A stretch of DNA of 18,885 nucleotides from CAYLYM01 sp964387645 (GTDB taxonomy: Bacteria; Calditrichota; Calditrichia; RBG-13-44-9): assembly GCA_964387645.1 (NCBI GenBank), contig CAYLYM010000075.1, positions 1 through 18,885 of the forward strand, written 5' to 3'. This document shows positions 6,653 through 13,892 of this stretch, piece after piece (positions within the stretch are counted from its first letter, which is position 1; each line of letters opens with the position of its first letter). The position numbers were made by a program, and so were the translations under genes. The notes below the pieces were generated by a model. That model saw only the letters and a program-made list of their open reading frames with translations, did no database searches and was not told where the DNA came from.

Positions 6653-7201
6653 ATGTTTAAGGACGGAAGAATCACCAGTGATATTCTTGAAAAAGCCAGG
6701 AAAATTAAATTTATTTTAATGGATGTTGATGGTGTTATGACGTCGGGCATGATTGTATATGACACTAATGGTATCGAAATTAAACATTTTAACGCCCATG
6801 ATGGTCTTGGGGTTAAATTGGCCCGGGCTGCAGGTATAAAAACTGGAATTATTTCCGCCCGTGAAAGCGGCACCATACGGAAACGGGCGGCAGAAATTAA
6901 AATGGATTATTTAAATTTGGGCCGTTTTGATAAACTTCCGGCGTTCAAAGAATTCCTTGAAGAATCACAAATAAATCCTGAGGAATGTTGTTTCATCGGA
7001 GACGATTTGCCTGATATTCCAGTCATGCGTCAAGTTGGTCTGGCAGTAGCAGTACGCAATGCTACCGATTTGGTTAAAGAAAATGCCCATTATATTACAC
7101 AAAAAGCCGGTGGAGATGGAGCTGTTCGAGAAGTAATTGAACTTATTTTGGATGCGCAAGGAAAATTAAGTGACGCTATACAAAAAATCTGGAATGAATA
7201 A
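6653..7201 (+). CDS. kdsC: 3-deoxy-manno-octulosonate-8-phosphatase (HAD family)
   Basis: Removes phosphate from KDO 8-phosphate to release KDO. It is a C0-type HAD phosphatase of the YrbI/KdsC family with no cap domain, which fits its 182 residues and likely tetrameric assembly. Motif I is MDVDGVMTSG (nucleophile D24, acid D26), motif II is IISARES (S68), K94 lies in a suitable position for motif III, and motif IV is FIGDDLPD (D117/D118). The closing AGGDGAVREVIELIL is also typical. AAAGGAG lies about 11 bases before the ATG. Position between kdsA and kdsD, the neighbouring steps, supports the assignment over other HAD phosphatases. Confidence 0.93.
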   Translation: MFKDGRITSDILEKARKIKFILMDVDGVMTSGMIVYDTNGIEIKHFNAHDGLGVKLARAAGIKTGIISARESGTIRKRAAEIKMDYLNLGRFDKLPAFKEFLEESQINPEECCFIGDDLPDIPVMRQVGLAVAVRNATDLVKENAHYITQKAGGDGAVREVIELILDAQGKLSDAIQKIWNE

Positions 7202-7235
7202 AAAATGAACATTTTAATTTTACAATGTAAATGTA

Positions 7236-8207
7236 ATGAATAATAAGAATGATGTAATACAGATAGCTTTAGATGTTATTCGGCAGGAAATTCAGGCTCT
7301 GCAAAAATTATCAACATCTATAGATGAATCTTTTGAACGTGCGGTTAAATTGATCCTCTCCAGGCCGGGGAGGGTAATTATTACCGGTTTGGGAAAGTCT
7401 GGTGCAATTGGCCGAAAAATCGCTGCCACACTGGCTTCGACAGGTACCGCATCTTATTTCTTGCATGCCTCAGAGGGATTACATGGAGATCTGGGAATTG
7501 TCCACAAGGATGATGTGATTATTTGTCTTTCCAAAAGTGGGAATACGGATGAATTAAATCATCTTTTACCTGTCTTTAAAAAAATAGGAGTACCCATTAT
7601 TTCGATCACTTCAAATCCAGCTTCCATTCTAGCTAGGCATAGCGATGTTGTCCTGGAATTAGGTGTTAAAGAAGAAGCCTGTCCCTACGATCTGGCGCCT
7701 ACTTCCAGCACCACGGCAATGTTGGTACTGGGTGATGCCCTGGCAATTGCTCTATTAAAAAATCGGAAATTTAGTAAAGAAGATTTTGCGTTTCTGCATC
7801 CGGCTGGAAGCCTGGCTAAGCGTTTATTGCTGCGAGTTGACGATCTGATGGAAACAGGAGACCGGGTGGCTTATGTACCTGAAAATGCATTTATGAAAGA
7901 AGCTGTCCTTCAAATGGCATCAAAAAGGGGTATCTGCAGTGTTGTTGATTCAGAAATGCATGTAATAGGGGTGATTACTACAGGCGATCTAAACCGGTTG
8001 GTCGAGCATACTGAACATTTTTTTCATATTCCAGTAACACAGGTAATGAATCATAATCCCAAGCTTATTGAACAGAATATGTTGGCATACACCGCTTATA
8101 AGAAAATGGAAGAATATCGGATCATTGCAATGCCGGTAATCAATAAAGAAAGAAAATTAGTCGGGGTCATTCATTTACACGACATCATGCGAGCTGGTAT
8201 TTTTTAG
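7236..8207 (+). CDS. kdsD: D-arabinose 5-phosphate isomerase (KpsF/GutQ/KdsD family)
   Basis: Interconverts D-ribulose 5-phosphate and D-arabinose 5-phosphate, the first committed step to KDO. The SIS domain (about 40-175) includes ITGLGKSG (49-56), HASEGLHGDLG (77-87), LSKSGNTDE (98-106) and CPYDLAPTSSTTA (149-161). The residues matching the E. coli KdsD active site are all present: K54, E106, E147 and H188. Two CBS domains follow (about 205-323; DDLMETGDR, then VMNHNP and IAMPVINKERKLVGVIHLHD), a likely nucleotide-binding regulatory module. Length 323 is standard. It follows kdsC by 34 bases without a clear Shine-Dalgarno. Context separates it from the gut or capsule paralogues. Confidence 0.94.
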   Translation: MNNKNDVIQIALDVIRQEIQALQKLSTSIDESFERAVKLILSRPGRVIITGLGKSGAIGRKIAATLASTGTASYFLHASEGLHGDLGIVHKDDVIICLSKSGNTDELNHLLPVFKKIGVPIISITSNPASILARHSDVVLELGVKEEACPYDLAPTSSTTAMLVLGDALAIALLKNRKFSKEDFAFLHPAGSLAKRLLLRVDDLMETGDRVAYVPENAFMKEAVLQMASKRGICSVVDSEMHVIGVITTGDLNRLVEHTEHFFHIPVTQVMNHNPKLIEQNMLAYTAYKKMEEYRIIAMPVINKERKLVGVIHLHDIMRAGIF

Positions 8208-8341
8208 ATAATATTATTATGGATGATTGGTATTTCTCAAAATTCAAATTGTTAGAAACCCCATCTGTAAAGATATCGTTTTTATAGAATAAGCAGGAAC
8301 TTTAAACTTATGATTTAGCAAAAGTATCCGAATTTGCAAGA

Positions 8342-8893
8342 ATGAAGATGATAAAATTGAAATACATTCTTATTTTATCCTTATTCCTTACTGGTTGTAC
8401 ACGAATGGATAACAATCAGCCAACCAAAAGTGTAGAAAATTTAAAACTTCCTGACCAGGAGTTGTGGCAATCTGTTATAACGATCACCCGGGATGCCAAA
8501 AAGGTAGCTGAAGTATGGGCCGGATATATTGTTTATTATAAAGAAGACGACTTAGTGATATTAAGAGATAGTATTCACGTGGATTTTTATGACAGTCAGG
8601 GAAAGCACAATTCAGTATTAACAGCAGATAGTGGAGTCGTTTACAATGAAACCAGTAATTTAGTAGCTAGAGGGAGAGTGGTGGTTGTTTCGGATAGCGG
8701 GATTGTATTAGAAACGGAAGAATTGAAATGGGATAACGAGAAACAAAAAATTATAAGCGAAGTCCCGGTAAAATTTACTACCCAAACGGATACTCTCATT
8801 GGCGAATCTTTTATTTCTGATCCTGATCTCAAGAATTATGAAATTCGGCAGGCGCGTGGTTATTCGAAGCGAAAAATTCCATTAAAAAAATGA
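8342..8893 (+). CDS. lptC: LptC-family lipoprotein for lipopolysaccharide export
   Basis: Probable LptC, which receives lipopolysaccharide from the LptBFG transporter and passes it to LptA. The N-terminus is a lipoprotein signal: a short hydrophobic stretch ending in the lipobox LTGC, with lipidated C19. E. coli LptC instead keeps a transmembrane anchor; the lipoprotein form is known for LptC proteins of Bacteroidota and relatives. The body (about 45-165) consists of repeated short beta strands, such as GYIVYYKEDDLVIL, VTADSGVVYNE-like turns and ARGRVVVVSDSG, matching the LptC/OstA beta-jellyroll. ATG 8342 is used, although a second Met two codons later is possible. The gene overlaps the next by four bases (ATGA) and lies two genes upstream of lptB, which strengthens a family call that rests on weak sequence similarity. 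Confidence 0.8.
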   Translation: MKMIKLKYILILSLFLTGCTRMDNNQPTKSVENLKLPDQELWQSVITITRDAKKVAEVWAGYIVYYKEDDLVILRDSIHVDFYDSQGKHNSVLTADSGVVYNETSNLVARGRVVVVSDSGIVLETEELKWDNEKQKIISEVPVKFTTQTDTLIGESFISDPDLKNYEIRQARGYSKRKIPLKK

Positions 8894-10026
8894 TTAGAAA
8901 AGTCAAGTTAATCTCTCCACAAAAATTATTTTTACTTACTTTTTTAACAATCGTCCTAATTGTTTCAGTAATTTATTCACAAAACAAATCTTTTCGACGA
9001 TCTTCTAACAGATTAGAACTCATTCATGCTGATGTCTCTCGAGGTATCTTTAAAAATGGCAGATTAATCCGTGTTCTTGAGGGGCATGTTCAAGCCCGGC
9101 AGGACACCCTGGAACTTTATTGTGACAAAGCTATTTATGATGAGAAAGAAAAAAAGATAACGCTTACCGATAATGTTCGTTTGCTTAGAGGAAAAGATAC
9201 TCTGACAGCTAAACAAATCACTTATTTTGAGCTTCAGCAGGTGGCTGTGGCAGAAGGAAATGTCCAGGTAAATCGCCCGGGTCAGTTTCTTCGTTCGGAT
9301 TATCTGGAATATTATTATAAAACGGATCAAATGCGGGCGTCCGGTCATCTTATTCTTTTTGACAAAGAAAATCGTATAACAATTACTGCTAAAAGGGGAG
9401 AGTATATTCCTGAGAAGAAAACTACATTTGTTGAGAAAAAAGCTCATCTTATCCGGCTGGATAGCACGCAAACAGACACTATACATATTTTTAGTCATAG
9501 GATGGAATATATTTTCGATGAAAATCGTCGAGCTATTGCCCGTGATTCAGTACATTTTATTCAACAAAATCTACATGCAACCGCAGATTCGGCTATTTAT
9601 TTTCTAGATGAAGATATAGCGTATCTGGAAATTGAACCACGAGCTATTCAGGAAAATAATGAATTATTTGGCAAGCAAATGAAACTTATAATGGAGAATC
9701 TGGAACTTAAAGAAATTCATGTTCTCGGAGCTGCTCGGGCTATTTCTGTGGAAGATTCTCTTTTAGAAAAGGAAAACCGATTGGAAGGTCAGGAAATTAT
9801 CTTGTATATTTCCGATGGAAAGTTATATGAGATTCGAGCCATTTCAAATGCACAAAGTATTTATTATTTAAAAGAAGATGATGAAGAGAGAGGGATTAAT
9901 GTTGTCTCGGCTGATACAATAAAGGTATTTTTTGTGAATAATGAATTAGATAGCATTATGGTTATCGGTGGTTCACAAGGAATTTATTACCCTGAGAATT
10001 ATAAAGGAATAATAGAACTGGAGTAA
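8890..10026 (+). CDS. LptA/OstA-like periplasmic protein, unusually long
   Basis: Predicted periplasmic bridge protein of the LptA/OstA family, which stacks jellyroll domains to carry lipopolysaccharide between membranes. Residues 13-29 are hydrophobic after a basic start, so it is a signal peptide or anchor. The first domain (about 42-175) has the family signature: LIHADVSRGI…, VLEGHVQARQDTLELYCDKAIYDEKEKKITLTDNVRL and GNVQVNRPGQFLRSDYLEYY. A second half (about 195-375) repeats the pattern less strictly (ATADSAIYFLDEDIAYL, ENRLEGQEIILYISDGKLYEI, VSADTIKVFFVNNELDSIMV). At 378 residues it is about twice E. coli LptA, suggesting two or three fused jellyroll units. It overlaps lptC by four bases and lptB follows after two bases. 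It could also be an LptD N-terminal-like protein. Confidence 0.78.
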   Translation: MIRKVKLISPQKLFLLTFLTIVLIVSVIYSQNKSFRRSSNRLELIHADVSRGIFKNGRLIRVLEGHVQARQDTLELYCDKAIYDEKEKKITLTDNVRLLRGKDTLTAKQITYFELQQVAVAEGNVQVNRPGQFLRSDYLEYYYKTDQMRASGHLILFDKENRITITAKRGEYIPEKKTTFVEKKAHLIRLDSTQTDTIHIFSHRMEYIFDENRRAIARDSVHFIQQNLHATADSAIYFLDEDIAYLEIEPRAIQENNELFGKQMKLIMENLELKEIHVLGAARAISVEDSLLEKENRLEGQEIILYISDGKLYEIRAISNAQSIYYLKEDDEERGINVVSADTIKVFFVNNELDSIMVIGGSQGIYYPENYKGIIELE

Positions 10027-10028
10027 AT

Positions 10029-10784
10029 GTGAGCATTGAAAATTTAAATAATGGGATTTCTGTTTTATATACTAAAGATTTAGTAAAGATTTATGGTAAA
10101 CGTCGAGTAGTCGACCGTGTTTCTTTAAAGGTGAAGCAGGGCGAAATTGTGGGATTATTAGGTCCCAATGGTGCTGGAAAAACCACATCCTTTTATATGA
10201 TTACTGGATTAATTCGTCCAAATTCAGGGAAAATTTATCTTAATAATGAAGATATTACACATTTACCCATGTACAAAAGAGCAAGGCGTGGTATTTCTTA
10301 TTTACCACAAGAACCTTCCATTTTTAGAAAACTCACTGTGGAAGAAAATCTCTTGTGTATTCTCGAGGCATTGGGTTATTCCAGAGATAACCGTAAAAAA
10401 AGAGCACAAGAACTTATGGAGGAATTAGGGATTATACATCTTGCTAAAAATAAAGGTTTTAATTTATCTGGTGGAGAGCGTCGTCGAACAGAAATTGCTC
10501 GCACGTTAGTGACGAATCCCAAATTTATTTTATTGGATGAGCCTTTTGCGGGTGTTGATCCTATCGCTGTTCAGGATATTCAAAATATTGTTAAAAAATT
10601 AAAAGACAAAAATATTGGAGTTTTGATTACTGACCATAATGTACATGAAACACTTTCTATTACCGATCATGCTTACCTGTTATTTGAAGGAAAGATTTTA
10701 AAACAGGGAAATAGTGAAGCTCTAGCTAATGATCCGGAAGCTCGAAAACTCTATTTGGGGGATAAATTCAGGTTATATCGTTGA
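10029..10784 (+). CDS. lptB: Lipopolysaccharide export ABC transporter ATP-binding protein
   Basis: Cytoplasmic ATPase that drives LptFG to extract lipopolysaccharide from the inner membrane. All ABC motifs are intact: Walker A GPNGAGKTT (45-53), Q-loop Q94 in YLPQEPSIF, signature LSGGERRR (146-153), Walker B FILLDEP (167-172 region) and the switch histidine H203 in TDHNVHE. YLPQEPSIFRKLTVEEN and EPFAGVDPIAV are characteristic of LptB. Length 251 is close to the usual 240. The GTG at 10029 is taken as the start because CTGGAG lies five bases upstream; the ATG overlapping it is followed at once by a stop. lptF and lptG are not in the window. Confidence 0.95.
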   Translation: MSIENLNNGISVLYTKDLVKIYGKRRVVDRVSLKVKQGEIVGLLGPNGAGKTTSFYMITGLIRPNSGKIYLNNEDITHLPMYKRARRGISYLPQEPSIFRKLTVEENLLCILEALGYSRDNRKKRAQELMEELGIIHLAKNKGFNLSGGERRRTEIARTLVTNPKFILLDEPFAGVDPIAVQDIQNIVKKLKDKNIGVLITDHNVHETLSITDHAYLLFEGKILKQGNSEALANDPEARKLYLGDKFRLYR

Positions 10785-10977
10785 AATCGCTATTTAAGAT
10801 AGGAATTTTTATTTTCTTTTGAATCATGAATTGTTGATTATAATAAATATAATTTTTCTCGTTTTTTAAAGTTTGAATATTATTTTAGAGATGGATAGCT
10901 AAAATATTTTGGTAGAATGATTTTCTGAATCAATTTTCAACTGGCCTTTTGCATAACAGATTAATTTTCGTTTAAAT

Positions 10978-11008
10978 AAAAAGGGCGATGTGCTCTATCG
11001 CCCTTTTT
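10978..11008. terminator. Bidirectional rho-independent terminator between lptB and pfp
   Basis: Perfect 12-bp stem (10978-10989 with 10997-11008) with a GC-rich core (GGGCGAT/ATCGCCC), a seven-base loop, and A5 and T5 at the two ends. It therefore ends in a T-run on both strands. It lies 26 bases after the minus-strand stop at 11035 and serves both convergent units. The rest of 10785-11034 shows nothing else. Confidence 0.9.
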
Positions 11009-11034
11009 GAATAATAAACCAGAGCTTAAATTAA

Positions 11035-12432
11035 TTATTTTTTCTTTTCTGTTTTTTCTTCTGAATTAACAGTATTTAATTTTTTTTCTACTTCTTTGTT
11101 TACTTCTTTAGGCTTTGGTATTTTTTCAGAGGTTTTTGTTTCAAAACGATTGGAACTTAAATCAGGTTGAGTCCAAAAATCGTTTTCCACTACTTTGAAG
11201 AAGCGTTTTCGGAATTCTTCCAGGCTAATTCCAGCAGTGGCGGCATATTTTGCCAATTCGTGTGGATCTTTAAAATCTTCTTTGGTCAGACGTAACATAT
11301 ATTGGCGGGCAATTCGATAATATTCTGAGTGCACATCCACCATTCGTACCTTAGTGCGTTTAGTTTTAGGATCGATGATATCCTTGAAATACATGGGCAC
11401 AAAACGTCCTTCCTGGATAGAGATCATGGCAGCATTACCACCTTCAAGAAGGAATTGTGCTGCACAATAGCCGAGGTCGCGGGTATATTCCATGTCGAAA
11501 GGAATGGGGTCGGCGCATCGGAGTTCGTAGCCAATGTTTTTGGCAACAATTGTTGTTTTAATTCCAAATTTCTTTAATTCTTCTTGCACATGATATTTTA
11601 AAATTTCACCAAAATTAATTTCAGCTAGGCGAATGTTGTCATGAGCGTCTCTTTCGATATTTAATAAAATTTCTAAATCTTGTGGATCGAGTTTTTCAAC
11701 CAGTCCTTCGGCTAAAATAGCTACTCCGTACGGGCGACCATAGCTTAATCGTTTGATAATAGCTCCAACCAGAATATCAACAATTTGATTCAAACGGATT
11801 TTTTCTTCCGAAAATTCCTCTGGAATAAGAGTTAAGGTGGCTCCGGCTGCTTTTCCTATTCCAAGAGCCAAATGTCCGGCTTTCCTTCCCATAGAAACCA
11901 CAAAATACCAACGTGAAGTTGTTTGCGCGTCAACCATCAGGTTTTTCACAATATTTACACCAATGTCCCTGGCAGTTTGATAACCAAAGGTACAAATACC
12001 ATGGGGAAGATCTAAGTCGTTATCAATGGTTTTGGGTACATGTACCACCCGGATTCTTCCAGCAGCTAATTGTTCCACCCTCATGGCACTATATGCAGTA
12101 TCGTCACCTCCAATAGTAATAAGCTTGTCTACGTTTAAACGCAGCAGCGAAGTAACAACATTTTCTAAATGTTTTTTGTCCTTGGTGGGATTATCGCGGG
12201 CAATACCGATATAAGACCCACCCCGGAAATGGATTCTACTAACTTCTTCAATAGTTAATTTTTTGATGTGAGAAACATCGCCCCGCATAATCCATTTAAA
12301 ACCATCTTTAACTCCAATTACTTCTATTCCCTCCATAATGCTTCGAATGGTAGCTGCACTTATTACGCTATTGATTCCAGGCGCGGGACCGCCACCAACC
12401 AGTATGGCCAGATTTTTCGGTGCAATCGTCAT
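11035..12432 (-). CDS. pfp: 6-phosphofructokinase, pyrophosphate-dependent type
   Basis: Phosphorylates fructose 6-phosphate at C1 in glycolysis, predicted to use pyrophosphate. Family motifs: GGGPAPGIN (13-21), GGDDT (108-112), PKTIDND (133-139) and SMGRKAGHLAL (180-190). ATP enzymes have GGDGS and PGTIDND. Here D111 and K134 stand at the two positions known to select pyrophosphate, so the reaction is probably reversible. At 465 residues it is longer than the roughly 320-residue ATP enzymes. The last 40 or so residues are lysine- and glutamate-rich, low in complexity and probably disordered. The ATG has AAGGAG five bases upstream on the minus strand. The gene stands alone, convergent with lptB and divergent from the haem operon. 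Actual donor use needs an assay. Confidence 0.88.
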   Translation of the reverse strand: MTIAPKNLAILVGGGPAPGINSVISAATIRSIMEGIEVIGVKDGFKWIMRGDVSHIKKLTIEEVSRIHFRGGSYIGIARDNPTKDKKHLENVVTSLLRLNVDKLITIGGDDTAYSAMRVEQLAAGRIRVVHVPKTIDNDLDLPHGICTFGYQTARDIGVNIVKNLMVDAQTTSRWYFVVSMGRKAGHLALGIGKAAGATLTLIPEEFSEEKIRLNQIVDILVGAIIKRLSYGRPYGVAILAEGLVEKLDPQDLEILLNIERDAHDNIRLAEINFGEILKYHVQEELKKFGIKTTIVAKNIGYELRCADPIPFDMEYTRDLGYCAAQFLLEGGNAAMISIQEGRFVPMYFKDIIDPKTKRTKVRMVDVHSEYYRIARQYMLRLTKEDFKDPHELAKYAATAGISLEEFRKRFFKVVENDFWTQPDLSSNRFETKTSEKIPKPKEVNKEVEKKLNTVNSEEKTEKKK

Positions 12433-12997
12433 GAGAATCTCCTTAATGTTTTCATGAATTTTTTAAATCGGTGCAAATCTATCAATTTTTATATAATAAT
12501 TCAAGTTTGAAATTTAGTTTTTATAGAAAAATCGTTTTATTGTGCAAATATTCACCTATTTGATAAACAAGAATTATTACAGTCTTTTTGTAAAATATTA
12601 ACAAATATTCCTAAAAGAAGAATTCAGTTATTATTCATTTATATCTCATCTATAATTTGAGATAGAAAATAACATTTATTAGTCTTTTCCAAAAATTTGG
12701 CACTTATTGAAAATCAATGTTTCAAATTTTTTAAATTTCTTTTTGAAAAGCTTCTTTTAATACTTCAATCATTATTTCTGATGATATTTTTTAGTTGATT
12801 TTTTATTTATTCATACTTGAATAAAATGTTAAAACGATAAAATCACTCCATTTCATCTACCAGGATGTTTTTTTATATATAGTTTGACTTGAAATGATAT
12901 TATTAAAACTTATGAAAAGATTAGAAGTATTTACTTAATAACAGAAGTGCATAGTTTTCAGCTTTTCTACAGATTCTTCCATAAATATTTTTTACAC
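12433..12997. other. AT-rich divergent intergenic region between pfp and the haem operon
   Basis: About 565 bases, strongly AT-rich, without a credible coding frame. It must hold the pfp promoter on the minus strand, but no convincing -35/-10 pair was found there. One 8-bp hairpin (12806-12813 with 12818-12825, loop TACT) is visible; in such AT-rich DNA it may be chance. Confidence 0.55.
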
Positions 12998-13026
12998 TTG
13001 AAAAAAAGTCTTACAGTTGCTATAAT
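12998..13026 (+). promoter_or_regulatory. Strong promoter of the haem operon
   Basis: TTGAAA at 12998-13003, a 17-base spacer, and a perfect TATAAT at 13021-13026 preceded by TGC (extended -10). Transcription should start near 13033, inside the dyad at 13027-13046, giving a leader of about 24 bases before the hemX-like ATG. It is the best promoter match in the window. Confidence 0.75.
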
Positions 13027-13046
13027 TTGACTGACCAGTCAGTTAA
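13027..13046. promoter_or_regulatory. TetR-type operator dyad overlapping the haem promoter start site
   Basis: TTGACTGACCAGTCAGTTAA is a 20-bp inverted repeat with 8 of 10 positions symmetric (mismatches at the third position and at the centre). TGAC-GTCA dyads of this form are typical targets of TetR/AcrR-family repressors. It begins the base after the -10 box and spans the predicted transcription start, so a bound protein should block initiation. A TetR gene lies in the same operon at 16228-16890. Binding by that protein is inference. Confidence 0.65.
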
Positions 13047-13056
13047 TGAGGAGAAG

Positions 13057-13881
13057 ATGGAATTTATTCTTAACTTTATCAACACCATCTTGCCAATGCT
13101 CTATTTTGTCTGCACCTATTTATATGGTTTTTATTTTTTTAAAGAAGATGTTTTTGCAGCCAAATATATGTCGAAGATTCTTCAAATAACTGTCGTGGTT
13201 CATCTTTTTGAGGTTGCCGGACGTTGGTGGTATTTTGACCATTTCCCGTTGGCATCTATATTCGAAGCTTTTTCTGTACTTTCGCTAGCGGCTGTAATTA
13301 TTTATTTTTTTCTGGAGTTCCGACTGAAAGTAAAAACAACTGGATTTTTTATTTTACTTATTGTTTTCGTTTTACAGCTTTTTTCCTCAGCATTCATTAA
13401 TTTTACCCGTGACATACCTATTATTTTACGAAGCCCTTTATTTGCTTTTCATACTTCTGCTGCCATTTTAGGCTATACAGGCTTTACAATCTCATTTTTG
13501 TATGGTCTTTTGTATTTATTATTGTTCTATGACATAAAAAGCAGCCGATTTAGTGTGATTTACAATCGACTACCATCTTTAGAAGTGCTTTCCACGCTAA
13601 GTTTTAACTCGGCTGTTTTGGGTTTTATTTTTCTTACTGTGGCTATCTGTATCGGTTTTATCTGGTCGCATCTATTATTTAATAAAGTGTTAGCTTTGGA
13701 TCCTAAAATTCTGGTGGCTTATCTGACCTGGATTATTTATGGTTTGGAAATTTTGGGTGGGAAATTTCTACAATGGAGTAGCAAGAAATTGGCTTACTTA
13801 TCATTAGGTGGTTTTGTTATTATTGTTTTTTCAATGGTGATAGTTAACTTATTCTTTACTTCTTTTCACGAATTTAAATAA
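13057..13881 (+). CDS. HemX/CcsA-like cytochrome c assembly-family membrane protein
   Basis: Integral membrane protein of the CcsA/HemX family. About eight hydrophobic segments run through its 274 residues (approximately 5-28, 42-60, 66-86, 97-117, 131-157, 186-206, 216-236, 247-267). Histidines H49, H132 and H205 sit in or next to membrane segments, as in haem-handling relatives. The tryptophan-rich WWD signature of true CcsA is absent; only a remnant around ALDPK (213-217) remains. This, and position directly before hemA, favours HemX, which in B. subtilis lowers HemA levels, over a cytochrome c synthetase. A TTG ten codons upstream lies in the operator and before the predicted transcription start. 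The ATG at 13057 has GAGGAG three bases before it and is chosen instead. Confidence 0.8.
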   Translation: MEFILNFINTILPMLYFVCTYLYGFYFFKEDVFAAKYMSKILQITVVVHLFEVAGRWWYFDHFPLASIFEAFSVLSLAAVIIYFFLEFRLKVKTTGFFILLIVFVLQLFSSAFINFTRDIPIILRSPLFAFHTSAAILGYTGFTISFLYGLLYLLLFYDIKSSRFSVIYNRLPSLEVLSTLSFNSAVLGFIFLTVAICIGFIWSHLLFNKVLALDPKILVAYLTWIIYGLEILGGKFLQWSSKKLAYLSLGGFVIIVFSMVIVNLFFTSFHEFK

Positions 13882-13892
13882 ATTGATACAAG

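Noticed and set aside
10027..10032. ATG just after the LptA-like stop as the lptB start
   Set aside because: It is followed at once by TGA. The overlapping GTG at 10029 opens the lptB frame.
12433..12560. Minus-strand promoter for pfp in the TATATAATAATT region
   Set aside because: Several -10-like words exist, but none has an acceptable -35 at 16-18 bases.
13027..13056. TTG start for the hemX-like gene ten codons upstream of the ATG
   Set aside because: It lies in the operator dyad immediately after the -10 box and before the predicted transcription start, so it would not be in the mRNA. The ATG at 13057 has a GAGGAG nearby.
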